A DNA stretch of 64,000 nucleotides from Streptococcus sanguinis (GCA_013378335.1 CP040556.1:2285492-2349491), one strand, 5' to 3'; numbered from the stretch's first letter, positions 46,571 to 58,525 are shown. Notes: generated from the sequence alone by a model not told the origin. Translations and numbers: made by a program.

Positions 46571-47866
46571 TTATTTTGGAAAAATAGTAAAATCTGTCAT
46601 ATCACACTGATCGATAAATCGATGACCTAGTTTTATCACATCATTCAGACTGATGTCCTGTAAAATTTTCGGCAAATCAAACAGATTCTCACCCGTCAAA
46701 TGCGGTTCATATTGGGTTGCAATATACTCAAGTGAGTTTAAACCGTGCAGAAAATCGCCAAACATCTCACTTTTAATCGTATCCAAATGCTCTTCTGTCA
46801 CATCCGGATCCTTGTCAAAATTCTTGATGGCTGAGCGAAATTGATGAGAAAGTCCCACCGGTTCCTGAGTATCCATCGTCAGCATGACAAAGTGAAAATC
46901 TTTTTCTACTTCCACTTCCAGCGTCAAAGAATTATCCATTTTCCCACTTTCATAGAGGGACTGGAAACGCTTGGAAGTCCAGCCAAACATCATGGCAAAT
47001 AAGAGTTTCAAAGTGATTTTATAGCGATACTGCTCTGATTCATCAACAAAGTCTGTCCCTCGAATCCCAACCGCCAGTTTTGGACTAGCCACCTCCATTC
47101 GGTAGGTATCCGTTGATACCACTGGGTGAAGGCTAACAGGAATTTTTTCAATAGATTCCGAACTCCCAGCAAAAACTAGTTTTTCCTGCTGTTCAGCAAT
47201 CTCAGCAGCTATCTGTTCCAAATCGAAATTACCAATCACAAACAAAGTCATATTAGAAGGATGATAAAAGTTATTGAAATTTTCCTTCAAATTTTCGACG
47301 GTAATCTCAGAGATAGACTCTTTCGTTCCTGCAATGTCTTCTGCCAGAGGTGTTTGAGGATAGAGATTGGCCAAGGCTCCAAAAAATAGACGATAATCTG
47401 GATTATCCTGATACATTTCAATTTCTTGGCCGATAATATCCTGTTCCCGCAAAATGGATTCTTTTGTAAAATCAGCCCGATGCACCAGTTCTTGCAAAAG
47501 CTGTAGGTTTTCTGAAATATTATCCGTTGCAGAAAATAAAAAGCTAGTCCGAGTAAAGCTTGTAAAGGCATTACTCTCAGCCCCTAGCTTAGTAAATTCC
47601 AGCAGCAGATCCTTTCCCTGCGGACCTTCAAAAAGCTTATGTTCCAAAAAATGAGCTATTCCAGCCGGATATTGAGTGACCTGCTTGGTTTCACGTGAAA
47701 CAATCCCAGTATCCACTGAACCAAAATTAGTTGAGATAATCCCATAAGTTTCATTAAAATCATTTTTAGGCAGAAGAAAAACACGCAAACCATTTGCCAA
47801 GACTGTCTGATAAACAGTTTCTCCCACTGCTGAATAATTGATTTTTTCTAGCACTTCTCCCTGCAT
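46571..47866 (-). CDS. M16 family peptidase YmfH-like (active type)
   Basis: A 431-residue inverzincin-type protease subunit. The zinc motif HFLEHKLFEG (HxxEH) and a downstream Glu are present, so it should be catalytic. The neighbour 47866-49113 is the partner without the motif; M16B enzymes work as such pairs. TAATG couples the two. A GTG at 47854 with a GGGAGAA site is an alternative start. The coding sequence contains a parS-like palindrome (47687-47702). Confidence 0.9.
   Translation of the reverse strand: MQGEVLEKINYSAVGETVYQTVLANGLRVFLLPKNDFNETYGIISTNFGSVDTGIVSRETKQVTQYPAGIAHFLEHKLFEGPQGKDLLLEFTKLGAESNAFTSFTRTSFLFSATDNISENLQLLQELVHRADFTKESILREQDIIGQEIEMYQDNPDYRLFFGALANLYPQTPLAEDIAGTKESISEITVENLKENFNNFYHPSNMTLFVIGNFDLEQIAAEIAEQQEKLVFAGSSESIEKIPVSLHPVVSTDTYRMEVASPKLAVGIRGTDFVDESEQYRYKITLKLLFAMMFGWTSKRFQSLYESGKMDNSLTLEVEVEKDFHFVMLTMDTQEPVGLSHQFRSAIKNFDKDPDVTEEHLDTIKSEMFGDFLHGLNSLEYIATQYEPHLTGENLFDLPKILQDISLNDVIKLGHRFIDQCDMTDFTIFPK
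47687..47702. other. parS-like site inside the M16 peptidase gene
   Basis: GGTTTCACGTGAAACA contains the palindrome GTTTCACGTGAAAC, as in streptococcal parS (consensus TGTTTCACGTGAAACA), 15 of 16 bases. It sits about 15 kb left of parB. ParB binding here would load condensin at the origin region. Confidence 0.75.
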
Positions 47867-49113
47867 TATTTTCCTTCCATAAAGTAAATAGCTTGTAATT
47901 TTAAGAGACCAGCTGCTTTGACAATATCATCTTTATGAACCTGTTCCAAAGCTTCCAGCCAAGCTTCAAGAGATAAGAATTTTTTCCCTAAAACAGAAGA
48001 CATATAAGCTCTCTCTAAGATTGTATTCTGTCGATCCTGAGCTAACAATACCGAATTTCTCAGCATTTTCTTGGTTTGATTCAGTTCTTCCAGACTAAAA
48101 TTCCCACGCTTCAAATCAACAATTTGCCGGTTGATTAAAGCAACTGTTCTGGTCCGATTGCTGCGGTCAATACCAGCGTAAATTCGCATCATTCCTGAAA
48201 AAATATCAAAATTGCTAGAAATTGTATAAGCCAGCCCTTCCTTTTCACGAAGATTGACAAATAATTTCGAATGGGCAAAGCCACCTAGCAAAGCATTTAA
48301 AACGACCAAAGGCAGGTGTTCACTCTCTCCGTACTGAATAGGGAAGTGATAGCCCAACTCAATAATTGACTGATGCACATCCTTCTGCTCCAGTCCTTCT
48401 CGCAAAACATTGGAATATTCTTGCTGATAAACTAACTGAAGTTCTTGCTGGCGAGGTGCAAAATTGAAAGATTGAATTTTCTCCCGAACAGCCACTTCAT
48501 TAAAGTCCCCAATAAAGAAAAAGTCAATCTGATTTTCCTGAAGCATCTGCTGAAAAGCAGCAAAACTGCTTGCAGCAGTCTCTTTCTGGATTAATTCAAT
48601 CGTCCCAACACGAGGCATCTGCATTTCCTCTTCTTCATAAAAGAGTTTATCTAATTCTCGATGAGCATGATAAAAATGATTCTCAATTTCAGCTTCCAAA
48701 TCATTCAAGATATTTTTCTTCTCAATTTCAAAAGCAGATTCATCAAAAGCGTCCTGACTTACCAATGGAGAAAACAAGCTGGCTTTCAAAAAATCAAGCA
48801 TGGCATCTGTCAGGACATTTTTACGACTCAAAAATTTATCCCGCACAAAAGAAAGATTGATATCTAAATAATGCACCAATCCTCTCCTTGAAAGACTCGT
48901 TGAATAATCAGCGCCATACAAATTGGCCAAACGTTCTCTGAAAGCTTGCGAAGTAGGATAAACCGCATTGACAGTCTCTAGCATGCTGGCTGTTAAAACC
49001 CGACCAGCTACTGTTTCTTTGGACATAGGCGCTGAAAAACGAACCCTAATTTTGTTTGTTTTAAATTTTTCTGATTGAATAAAATGGAGACGAACTCCTT
49101 TAGTGATTTCCAT
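47866..49113 (-). CDS. M16 family peptidase-like protein YmfF (inactive partner)
   Basis: A 415-residue M16 homologue with no HxxEH: the corresponding region reads SLSRRGLVHYLDINLSF. Folding motifs such as ELGYHFPIQYGE, LVVLNALLGGFAHSKLFVNLREKEGLAYTISS (in parts) are kept. It probably forms a clamp with the active YmfH. The ATG at 49113 has an AGGGG site; an ATG at 49125 is four codons earlier. Confidence 0.88.
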   Translation of the reverse strand: MEITKGVRLHFIQSEKFKTNKIRVRFSAPMSKETVAGRVLTASMLETVNAVYPTSQAFRERLANLYGADYSTSLSRRGLVHYLDINLSFVRDKFLSRKNVLTDAMLDFLKASLFSPLVSQDAFDESAFEIEKKNILNDLEAEIENHFYHAHRELDKLFYEEEEMQMPRVGTIELIQKETAASSFAAFQQMLQENQIDFFFIGDFNEVAVREKIQSFNFAPRQQELQLVYQQEYSNVLREGLEQKDVHQSIIELGYHFPIQYGESEHLPLVVLNALLGGFAHSKLFVNLREKEGLAYTISSNFDIFSGMMRIYAGIDRSNRTRTVALINRQIVDLKRGNFSLEELNQTKKMLRNSVLLAQDRQNTILERAYMSSVLGKKFLSLEAWLEALEQVHKDDIVKAAGLLKLQAIYFMEGK

Positions 49114-49275
49114 GACGCCCCTCATACTGAATAATATAGACTACTATTATATCATGAAATGCCTCTGATTTGTTTGTTCCACCAAGCTTTTTGCTGATTA
49201 AAACGTTTTCTGATTTTAGGAGAAAATTTCCACTTTTATCCAAAGCACCTCAGCACTTTTTACTAACAAATGTGG

Positions 49276-49281
49276 TATAAT
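49276..49281 (+). promoter_or_regulatory. yaaA-recF promoter (extended -10)
   Basis: TGG-TATAAT, an extended -10, lies 20 bp before the yaaA ATG; no good -35 is visible. Confidence 0.55.
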
Positions 49282-49300
49282 GACAGGGTTGAGGTGAAAT

Positions 49301-49699
49301 ATGGAATATAAATTATTTGATGACTACATCACGCTACAAGCCCTTTTGAAAGAAACAGGAATTATCCAAAGTGGCGGAGCAATTAAAACATTTCTAAGTG
49401 AATATCCAGTTCTTTTTAACGGTGAGCCAGAAAACCGTCGGGGAAAAAAACTCCGTATCAATGACAGGATTTCCCTTCCCGAGCAAGGAATTGAAATTGA
49501 TTTGATAGCTCCTAGTCAAGAAGAAATTCTGCAACACCAGAAAGAAATCGCAGAAAAAAAACGAGTTGCTGAACTTGTCAAAGCCATGAATAAGGATTTA
49601 AAAAAATCTCAGACTTCTAGAAAAGAAAAGCGTAAGAATGCAGGGATACCTAAAAAGCAGAAAACTACCAAAAGCCCTGTTCGCTTCCCTGGTATCTAA
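49301..49699 (+). CDS. yaaA: S4 domain protein YaaA
   Basis: A 132-residue RNA-binding-type protein; its N-terminal S4-like fold ([25 protein letters not shown], then [21 protein letters not shown] in parts) matches YaaA/YlmN-like proteins found next to recF in Firmicutes. The C-terminal end is lysine-rich ([13 protein letters not shown]). GAGGTGAAAT precedes the ATG. 2 bp before recF, so co-translated. Confidence 0.9.
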   Translation: MEYKLFDDYITLQALLKETGIIQSGGAIKTFLSEYPVLFNGEPENRRGKKLRINDRISLPEQGIEIDLIAPSQEEILQHQKEIAEKKRVAELVKAMNKDLKKSQTSRKEKRKNAGIPKKQKTTKSPVRFPGI

Positions 49700-49701
49700 T
49701 C

Positions 49702-50796
49702 ATGTGGCTGCAATCATTAAAAATCAAGCATTTCCGAAATTATCAGGAAGCTGATATTGACTTCCATCCTGGCTTAAATGTCTTTCTAGGCCAGAACGCA
49801 CAAGGTAAAACTAATATCTTAGAAGCTGTTTATTTCCTAGCCTTGACAAGAAGCCACCGCACACGCTCAGATAAGGATTTGATTCATTTTACAGAAAATG
49901 ATCTCTTTGTCTCTGGTATCTTAGAAAAAAAGACTGGTAAAGTTCCCCTTGACATTAACTTGACACCAAAAGGTCGCATCACAAAAGTCAACCACTTGAA
50001 ACAAAGTAAATTATCAGACTACATTGGAACCATGAATGTTGTTCTTTTTGCTCCTGAAGATTTACAGTTGATTAAAGGTTCTCCCAGTCTACGCCGTAAA
50101 TTTATAGACATTGAGCTTGGACAAATCAAGCCTGTCTATCTATCAGATTTATCCAATTACAACCATGTCCTCAAACAACGCAATGCCTATCTGAAAGCTA
50201 ATGACAAAGTTGATGAAACCTTCTTGACTGTCCTTGATGAGCAGCTGGTTGACTATGGCTGTCGTGTCATAAGGCATCGGTTGGATTTTTTGCAAAAATT
50301 AGAAAGCTTTGCTCAAGATAAGCACTGGGACATCTCTCAAAATTTGGAAGAATTGACTATCAAGTATCTGTCATCTATTCCTTTACACCAAATTGACAGT
50401 TTAGAAGAAATTTACTGCTCTTCCTTATTAAGCAGCCGTAAACGTGACCTATTCAAAAAAAATACAGGTGTTGGTCCCCATCGTGATGATATTGCTTTTT
50501 TTATCAACCAGATGGATGCCAACTTTGGCAGTCAAGGTCAGCATCGCAGTCTTGTTTTATCACTGAAACTAGCCGAAATCAAGTTAATAGAAAGCATAAC
50601 GAAGGAAACGCCTATTTTGTTGCTTGACGATGTAATGAGCGAACTTGACAACAACCGTCAACTAAAATTATTAGAAACTATCTCTCAGGATATTCAAACT
50701 TTCATCACAACAACAACTTTAGAACATTTAAAAAATCTTCCACAAGATATAAAAATTTTCACCATCCAACAAGGACAAATTATATCTCAATCCTAG
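49702..50796 (+). CDS. recF: DNA replication/repair protein RecF
   Basis: A 364-residue SMC-like ATPase that loads RecA at gaps. Walker [18 protein letters not shown] near residue 30, signature region [19 protein letters not shown] and Walker [14 protein letters not shown]. Normal length. Convergent to guaB. Confidence 0.95.
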   Translation: MWLQSLKIKHFRNYQEADIDFHPGLNVFLGQNAQGKTNILEAVYFLALTRSHRTRSDKDLIHFTENDLFVSGILEKKTGKVPLDINLTPKGRITKVNHLKQSKLSDYIGTMNVVLFAPEDLQLIKGSPSLRRKFIDIELGQIKPVYLSDLSNYNHVLKQRNAYLKANDKVDETFLTVLDEQLVDYGCRVIRHRLDFLQKLESFAQDKHWDISQNLEELTIKYLSSIPLHQIDSLEEIYCSSLLSSRKRDLFKKNTGVGPHRDDIAFFINQMDANFGSQGQHRSLVLSLKLAEIKLIESITKETPILLLDDVMSELDNNRQLKLLETISQDIQTFITTTTLEHLKNLPQDIKIFTIQQGQIISQS

Positions 50797-50937
50797 CATT
50801 ACATGAGATTTACGTTTTTGTAAATTTCATTTACAAAACCTTGCTTATAGTGTAAATGAATTATATCGAATTGTTTTTAGAACAGCTTTTATAGCCTTTT
50901 GAATTATAAAAGCATGTCAATTTAAATCGTAAATTTA

Positions 50938-50970
50938 AAAAGAGGTTAGGAAAAATTCCCGACCTCGTTT
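50938..50970 (-). terminator. Terminator of guaB
   Basis: GAGGT...ACCTC and GGAA...TTCC stems form one hairpin, with poly-T on the minus strand. The 180 bp between recF and guaB also has several TTTACA/TGTAAA words (see findings). Confidence 0.75.
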
Positions 50971-50976
50971 TATTTT

Positions 50977-52488
<1,512 letters not shown>

Positions 52489-52591
52489 CTAATACCCAAA
52501 GAGAATTGAAGTTCAGTTTTCTTTGAATAAGAGCTGGTTTTTTTGTTGTTAATATCATACCATTCTATAGGAAATTGTCAATCATTATTAC

Positions 52592-52638
52592 ACAAAAAAT
52601 AAAAACCATCATTTTTGAAACTAAAAACGATAGTTTTT
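52592..52638 (-). terminator. Terminator of trpS
   Basis: AAAACTATCGTTTTT pairs with AAAAATGATGGTTTT (two G-U pairs) then TTTTTT on the minus strand. Confidence 0.8.
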
Positions 52639-52662
52639 GTGATTTATAATCAATAATGTTCG

Positions 52663-53688
52663 TTATTTAAAATAATTAATCCCCATCGCAGACTTCACTT
52701 CTGAAAGAGTCTGAGCGGCAGTTTGACGAGCCTTTTCACATCCTTCTTGCAGCATACGGTAAACCTCACCCATATCTTTAGCAAACTCCACACGACGCTC
52801 ACGAATCGGACCTAACTCTCGCTCTAGAATTTCTAACAGATAGCGTTTGGTTTTGACATCTCCCAGACCACCTCTTTGATAATGCTCTTTCATTGCAGCA
52901 ATATCAGCAACATCTTCTGGGCGGCCAAAAACATCCAAATAATGAAAGACCATATTTCCCTCAATTTTTCCAGGATCTTCCACTCTGATATGATTAGGAT
53001 CTGTATACATGCTCATGACTTTCTTTTGCAGAATATCCATATCATCTGCTAAATAAATGCCGTTATTGAGAGACTTAGACATCTTAGCATTGCCATCCAA
53101 TCCAGGCAAACGTCCAGCTGCTTCATTTTCAGGATAAATCCCTTCCGGTTCTACCAAAACATCTGTCTGATAAGCGTGGTTAAAGGAACGAACAATTTCC
53201 CGAGTCTGCTCAATCATAGGCTTTTGATCATGTCCTACTGGTACAAAATTAGCCTTGAAAGCAGTAATATCTGCTGCCTGAGAAATCGGATAAACTAAAA
53301 AACCAGTCGGCAAACTTTCACCAAATCCTTTTTGCGCAATCTCAGTCTTGACAGTAGGATTACGCTCAAGACGAGCCAATGACACCAAATTCATGTAATA
53401 CATTGACAACTCTGCCAACTCAGGAATCTGGCTTTGAATAAAAATAGTCACCTTTTCAGGATCCAATCCAGCTGCCAGATAATCCAAAGCTACATTCCCA
53501 ATGGACTCAACAATTGTCTGAGGGTCCTTTGCATGATCTGTCAAAGCTTGCTGATCAGCCAAAAATACGAACATCTCATATTTACCCTGATCCTGCAAAA
53601 GCACACGGTTCCGTAAACTCCCTACATAATGACCAATATGCAATTTTCCTGTCGGACGATCTCCTGTTAAAATAATTGGTTTAGTCAT
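52663..53688 (-). CDS. trpS: Tryptophanyl-tRNA synthetase
   Basis: A 341-residue class I synthetase. HIGH motif [13 protein letters not shown] and KMSKS motif [12 protein letters not shown]. The N-terminal [11 protein letters not shown] is the family start. Length typical. Divergent from the ABC-F gene; no T-box was seen upstream. Confidence 0.96.
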   Translation of the reverse strand: MTKPIILTGDRPTGKLHIGHYVGSLRNRVLLQDQGKYEMFVFLADQQALTDHAKDPQTIVESIGNVALDYLAAGLDPEKVTIFIQSQIPELAELSMYYMNLVSLARLERNPTVKTEIAQKGFGESLPTGFLVYPISQAADITAFKANFVPVGHDQKPMIEQTREIVRSFNHAYQTDVLVEPEGIYPENEAAGRLPGLDGNAKMSKSLNNGIYLADDMDILQKKVMSMYTDPNHIRVEDPGKIEGNMVFHYLDVFGRPEDVADIAAMKEHYQRGGLGDVKTKRYLLEILERELGPIRERRVEFAKDMGEVYRMLQEGCEKARQTAAQTLSEVKSAMGINYFK

Positions 53689-53978
53689 TTATTACTCCTC
53701 AATTTATAATGAGTTCATTATATCATTTTCAATGAAAATGAGAAAGAAGTTTCTAGAAAAAAGCGAAAAATCCAGTTTTTACAGCTTGATTGACATCCCT
53801 TTACAATATTTGTAAACTTAATTGACAAACTATTCTGGCTGTAAAACTTAAAATTCTTAGTTCATTCTATTCTCCTTTTTTCTTTCTGCTTTGATTTTTT
53901 CTTTTTATCTCAGAATTATTTGAAAAAAGTTCTGTTTTCTAGTAAAATGAAGAAGATTATATATATAGGAGAAAGACA

Positions 53979-55601
53979 TTGCTTACAGTATCAGATGTAT
54001 CACTGCGTTTCAGTGACCGAAAATTGTTTGATGAAGTCAACATCAAATTTACAGAAGGAAATACTTATGGATTGATTGGAGCTAATGGTGCTGGAAAATC
54101 AACCTTTTTAAAAATTTTAGCTGGCGATATTGAGCCAACAACAGGCCACATCTCTCTAGGACCAAATGAACGTCTTTCAGTCCTTCGCCAGAACCACTTT
54201 GACTATGAAGAAGAACGGGCTATTGATGTTGTAATCATGGGAAATGAGCATCTCTACAACATCATGAAAGAAAAAGATGCTATTTATATGAAGCCTGATT
54301 TTTCTGATGAAGATGGTGTACGTGCGGCCGAGCTTGAGGGAGAGTTTGCTGAGCTAGGTGGCTGGGAAGCCGAAAGTGAAGCCTCTCAATTATTGCAAAA
54401 TCTCAATATTCCGGAAGATCTTCACTACCAAAATATGAGCGAGCTTTCTAACGGAGACAAGGTCAAAGTACTCTTAGCCAAAGCACTTTTTGGTAAACCT
54501 GATGTCTTACTTCTGGACGAGCCAACTAACGGTTTAGATATTCAGTCTATTACTTGGTTGGAAGACTTTCTTATTGATTTTGACAATACAGTTATTGTTG
54601 TATCCCACGACCGTCACTTTTTGAATAAAGTCTGCACTCATATGGCCGACCTTGACTTTGGAAAAATCAAACTCTATGTCGGAAACTATGATTTCTGGAA
54701 AGAATCAAGCGAACTAGCGGCTAAGCTTCTAGCTGACCGAAATGCCAAAGCAGAAGAAAAAATCAAGCAACTTCAAGAATTTGTTGCTCGCTTTTCTGCC
54801 AATGCTTCAAAATCAAAACAAGCAACTTCTCGTAAAAAGATGCTTGACAAGATTGAGTTAGAAGAAATTGTTCCATCTAGCCGGAAATATCCATTTATCA
54901 GCTTTAAAGCAGAACGTGAAATCGGTAATGATTTCTTGACAGTAGAAAACCTTTCTGTCAAGATAGACGGAGAAACTATTCTTGATAATATTAACTTCAT
55001 TTTACGTCCTGGCGATAAAACAGCTTTGATTGGCCAAAACGACATCCAAACAACAGCTTTGATTCGTGCTTTGATGGGTGATATTGAGTATGAAGGAACT
55101 GTCAAGTGGGGTGTCACAACCAGTCAATCTTACCTGCCAAAAGATAATTCTCGTGACTTTGCTAGTGGTGAATCAATCCTTGACTGGCTGCGTCAATTTG
55201 CTAGCAAAGAAGAGGATGACAACACCTTCCTTCGAGGATTCCTTGGGCGCATGCTTTTCTCTGGAGATGAGGTTAACAAGTCTGTCAATGTCTTGTCAGG
55301 AGGAGAAAAAGTTCGGGTTATGCTATCTAAATTGATGTTGCTTAAATCCAACGTTTTAGTCTTGGACGATCCAACCAATCACTTAGATTTGGAATCAATC
55401 TCCAGCTTAAATGATGGCTTGAAAAATTTCAAAGGATCCATTATTTTTGCCAGTCATGACCATGAATTTATTCAAACCTTGGCCAACCATATCATTGTCC
55501 TGTCTAAAAATGGCGTCATTGACCGCATTGACGAAACCTATGATGAATTCTTGGAAAATCAGGAAGTTCAGGCAAAAGTCAAAGAACTTTGGAAAGATTA
55601 A
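53979..55601 (+). CDS. ABC-F family ATPase with degenerate second Walker A
   Basis: A 540-residue protein with two ABC domains and no membrane segment, in the ribosome-associated ABC-F family. Domain 1: Walker A LIGANGAGKSTFLKIL, signature LSNGDKVKVLLA, Walker B LLLDEPTNGLD. A linker lies at about 240-290. Domain 2: signature LSGGEKVRVMLS and Walker B LVLDDPTNHLDLES, but the Walker A reads IGQNDIQTTALIRAL, without the usual GxGK lysine. The start is TTG at 53979 with an AGGAGA site 6 bases before; no ATG fits better. Role likely translation rescue, as for EttA/YbiT-like proteins. Confidence 0.85.
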   Translation: MLTVSDVSLRFSDRKLFDEVNIKFTEGNTYGLIGANGAGKSTFLKILAGDIEPTTGHISLGPNERLSVLRQNHFDYEEERAIDVVIMGNEHLYNIMKEKDAIYMKPDFSDEDGVRAAELEGEFAELGGWEAESEASQLLQNLNIPEDLHYQNMSELSNGDKVKVLLAKALFGKPDVLLLDEPTNGLDIQSITWLEDFLIDFDNTVIVVSHDRHFLNKVCTHMADLDFGKIKLYVGNYDFWKESSELAAKLLADRNAKAEEKIKQLQEFVARFSANASKSKQATSRKKMLDKIELEEIVPSSRKYPFISFKAEREIGNDFLTVENLSVKIDGETILDNINFILRPGDKTALIGQNDIQTTALIRALMGDIEYEGTVKWGVTTSQSYLPKDNSRDFASGESILDWLRQFASKEEDDNTFLRGFLGRMLFSGDEVNKSVNVLSGGEKVRVMLSKLMLLKSNVLVLDDPTNHLDLESISSLNDGLKNFKGSIIFASHDHEFIQTLANHIIVLSKNGVIDRIDETYDEFLENQEVQAKVKELWKD

Positions 55602-55676
55602 TCCCTTGTCAATTTACGTTTACAAAGCTTTACAGAGGCATGAAACAACGTTTCTGCCTCTTTCTATATAAGAAAT

Positions 55677-58262
55677 ATGAATCAAATTAAAAAATATTTT
55701 AAAAAAAATTGGCCTTATTTTTGCGCCTTCTTTCTTCCATTTTTCATCATGTTCTTTGTCTACTTGATGTACGGAATTTACTGGAATAGCGAAACTTCTC
55801 CCTTGCTTGGTGACGGCTTTCATCAGTATGTCATTTTTGATATTAACCTAAGAAATATCCTCCATGGCACAGACAGTATTTTCTATACTTTCTCCAGTGG
55901 ACTTGGGCTGAATTTCTATGCTTTATCCAGTTATTATTTAGGTAGCTTCTTATCTCCTCTGGTTTATTTCTTTGATTTGAAATCAATGCCAGATGCCGTC
56001 TATCTATTTACTTTAATCAAGTTTGGATTAATTGGACTCTCCACTTTTATCAGTATCAAAGGAATATTCAAAAAGATTCCAGCTTTACTCATCATCACTC
56101 TTTCAACTTCATTTTCTTTAATGAGTTTTTCGGTCAGTCAATTAGAAATTAAAACCTGGTTGGATGTGTTTATCCTTGCACCTTTGATTGTGCTAGGTTT
56201 ACATAGGTTGATAACTGGAAAAGGCAGAGTACTATACTTTACAACACTGTCAATTCTCTTCATCCAAAATTATTATTTTGGTTATATGATGGCAATCTTT
56301 TTGGTCTTTTGGTACCTTCTTCAATTATCTTGGGATTTCAAAAATAGAATTAAAAGTTTACTTGACTTTACAGTTGTATCTGCTTTAGCAGGTCTGACTA
56401 GCCTAATCATGATTCTGCCAACTTACTTAGATATAAGCACTCATGGTGAAACATTAACAAAAGTTTCTTCTTTGCTGACAGAAAAAAGTTGGTTCTTAGA
56501 TGTGTTTGCTAAAAATTTTATTGGCAGTTTTGATACAACCAAGTATGGTTCTATCCCTATGATTTATGTCGGCACCTTCCCCTTGATTCTAGCTATCTTA
56601 TTTTTCACCTTAAAATCTGTTAAGTTTCACGTGAAACTTTGCTACTTTTTACTCATTTCAATTTTCATAGCTAGTTTTTATCTTCAATATTTAGACTTAC
56701 TTTGGCAGGGAATGCATGCACCGAACATGTTTCTTCACCGTTATTCTTGGCTATTTTCTCTGGTAGTTATCTATATGGCTGCTGAGACTTTAAATCGTTG
56801 GAAAGATGTGAAATTGATGAATCTTGCCATTAGTTTCACTTTGCTCAGCCTTGGATTCATTCTCACTTTTATTCAGAGAAAACATTATGACTTTTTGGGT
56901 CCTGAGAATTATATTCTAACATTAGAATTTCTGCTGGCTTATCTCTTGATTAGCTTTGTCTTAGCAAAATCTTCTATTCAACCAAAAATCATTCTCCCTG
57001 TCTTGCTCTTTTTTGTTACTTTTGAATTGTCGCTTAATTCCTATTATCAAGTTGGAGGAATTGCTAAAGAATGGGTATTTGCCACTCGTTCATCTTATGC
57101 TAGCCACCTTGATGAGATTGACAAGCTTGTCAATTATTCCAAAAAGGAAAATATTGACTTTTTTAGAACTGAAAGATTGAATCCACAAACAGGAAATGAC
57201 AGTATGAAATTCAACTACAATGGAATTTCCCAGTTCTCATCTGTTCGAAATACTCAGGCAAGTTCTACTTTAGATAAACTTGGTTTTAAATCAGCAGGAA
57301 CAAATCTGAATCTCCGTTATCAAAACAACAGTATTTTAATGGACAGTATTTTTGGTGTTCGCTACAATCTATCTGAAACAGATCCTCAAAAATTTGGTTT
57401 TCTTCCAGAGAAAACTGAAAAAGAAATGTCTCTCTACCAAAATGATGCTGCACTTGGTTTAGCTTTTCTGACCAATGATGTTTACCAGGATGTCAAGTTT
57501 ACAAATTTGACTTTAGATAATCAGACAGAATTTTTGAATCAATTGACTGGCTTTGATTTTAAATATTATGATAAAGTAGATGCTATAACTACTAATGAAA
57601 ATGTCAAGCAAATTGGTAACAGAGTGACTGTGGATGTTGACAGAGAACATAATACAAGCTTTGCTAGCGTAGTCTATACTGTCAATGTACCTGCTAACAG
57701 TCAACTATATGTTAATGTTGCTGGGATTGATTTTAGTAATGATGATCAGACAGATGTTGACATTACTGTCAATAACTTTACAGAACGTTATACAACTAAT
57801 AATGTTTTTCCTTTCTTTAATGCTGGCTATTTCAGTCAAAGTCAAACAGTATCTATTCGCTTTACATTCCCAGACAATTCAACAGTTTCATTTGATACGC
57901 CAGAATTTTTTGCTGTTAATACTGAGCAATATCAAAATGTTATTCAAAAATTAAAAGAGCAGCCCGTTTCCACAACTACTGATTTAAACACAGTAAAAAC
58001 AAACTATAGAGCAGAAAAGGATACTTCATTATTCTTTACCATTCCTTATGATAAGGGATGGTCAGCCACTCTTAACGGGAAGCCTGTCACACTAAAACGA
58101 GCTCAAAACGGCTTTATGAAATTAGATGTGAAAAAAGGAGAAGGAAATGTTGTTCTCACTTTCATTCCTAATGGACTGAAAGAAGGTGGCATTGCCTTCA
58201 TATCTGGCATAATCTTATTTGTTTGCTATAATTTTCTACGTAGGAAACGACAGAGAATATAA
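55677..58262 (+). CDS. YfhO family membrane protein
   Basis: An 861-residue protein with about 12-14 N-terminal membrane helices and a large outer C-terminal domain (about 490-830) ending in one more helix (GGIAFISGIILFVCYNFLRR). It begins YFCAFFLPFFIMFFVYLMYGIYW, the YfhO start, and has SGLGLNFYALSSYYLGSFLSPL. YfhO proteins are GT-C-type enzymes that glycosylate lipoteichoic acid or other wall polymers in Bacillus and Listeria. The ATG is 75 bp after the ABC-F gene. A parS-like site lies inside the coding sequence. Confidence 0.85.
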   Translation: MNQIKKYFKKNWPYFCAFFLPFFIMFFVYLMYGIYWNSETSPLLGDGFHQYVIFDINLRNILHGTDSIFYTFSSGLGLNFYALSSYYLGSFLSPLVYFFDLKSMPDAVYLFTLIKFGLIGLSTFISIKGIFKKIPALLIITLSTSFSLMSFSVSQLEIKTWLDVFILAPLIVLGLHRLITGKGRVLYFTTLSILFIQNYYFGYMMAIFLVFWYLLQLSWDFKNRIKSLLDFTVVSALAGLTSLIMILPTYLDISTHGETLTKVSSLLTEKSWFLDVFAKNFIGSFDTTKYGSIPMIYVGTFPLILAILFFTLKSVKFHVKLCYFLLISIFIASFYLQYLDLLWQGMHAPNMFLHRYSWLFSLVVIYMAAETLNRWKDVKLMNLAISFTLLSLGFILTFIQRKHYDFLGPENYILTLEFLLAYLLISFVLAKSSIQPKIILPVLLFFVTFELSLNSYYQVGGIAKEWVFATRSSYASHLDEIDKLVNYSKKENIDFFRTERLNPQTGNDSMKFNYNGISQFSSVRNTQASSTLDKLGFKSAGTNLNLRYQNNSILMDSIFGVRYNLSETDPQKFGFLPEKTEKEMSLYQNDAALGLAFLTNDVYQDVKFTNLTLDNQTEFLNQLTGFDFKYYDKVDAITTNENVKQIGNRVTVDVDREHNTSFASVVYTVNVPANSQLYVNVAGIDFSNDDQTDVDITVNNFTERYTTNNVFPFFNAGYFSQSQTVSIRFTFPDNSTVSFDTPEFFAVNTEQYQNVIQKLKEQPVSTTTDLNTVKTNYRAEKDTSLFFTIPYDKGWSATLNGKPVTLKRAQNGFMKLDVKKGEGNVVLTFIPNGLKEGGIAFISGIILFVCYNFLRRKRQRI
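56622..56639. other. parS-like site inside the yfhO-like gene
   Basis: AAGTTTCACGTGAAACTT is a perfect 18-bp palindrome with the core GTTTCACGTGAAAC of streptococcal parS. It is about 6.4 kb left of parB. Confidence 0.75.
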
Positions 58263-58300
58263 ATATATCAAAAATCAGATCTTTACCAATATAAAAAATA

Positions 58301-58338
58301 AGGCTCTTCATTAAAATGCTAGTGAAGGCCTTTTTTTT
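58301..58338 (+). terminator. Terminator after the yfhO-like gene
   Basis: An imperfect stem GGC..TTCA / TGAA.GCC followed by eight Ts. Confidence 0.75.
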
Positions 58339-58345
58339 GAACAAT

Positions 58346-58368
58346 AAAAAAACACTCACTAAGAGTGT
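58346..58368 (-). terminator. Terminator of the tRNA-Glu / tRNA-Asn unit
   Basis: Minus strand ACACTC-TTAGT-GAGTGT followed by seven Ts, just after tRNA-Asn. Confidence 0.8.
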
Positions 58369-58374
58369 CTCTAG

Positions 58375-58448
58375 CTCCGGCAGTAGGACTCGAACCTACG
58401 ACATCATGATTAACAGTCATGCGCTACTACCAACTGAGCTATGCCGGA
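58375..58448 (-). tRNA. tRNA-Asn (GTT)
   Basis: 74 nt, cloverleaf complete: acceptor TCCGGCA/TGCCGGA, D arm AGCTCAGTTGGTAG, anticodon loop CTGTTAA, T arm GTTCGAGTC. No CCA encoded. Read in the same direction as tRNA-Glu 5 bp upstream. Confidence 0.95.
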
Positions 58449-58453
58449 TAATA

Positions 58454-58525
58454 TAGTCCGTACGGGATTCGAACCCGTGTTACCGCCGTGAAAAGGCGGT
58501 GTCTTAACCCCTTGACCAACGGACC
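58454..58525 (-). tRNA. tRNA-Glu (TTC)
   Basis: 72 nt: acceptor GGTCCGT/ACGGACT, D loop GGTCAAGGGGTTAAG, anticodon CTTTTCA (TTC), T arm GGGTTCGAATCCC. The last acceptor pair is G-U. Located between comE and tRNA-Asn. Confidence 0.95.
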
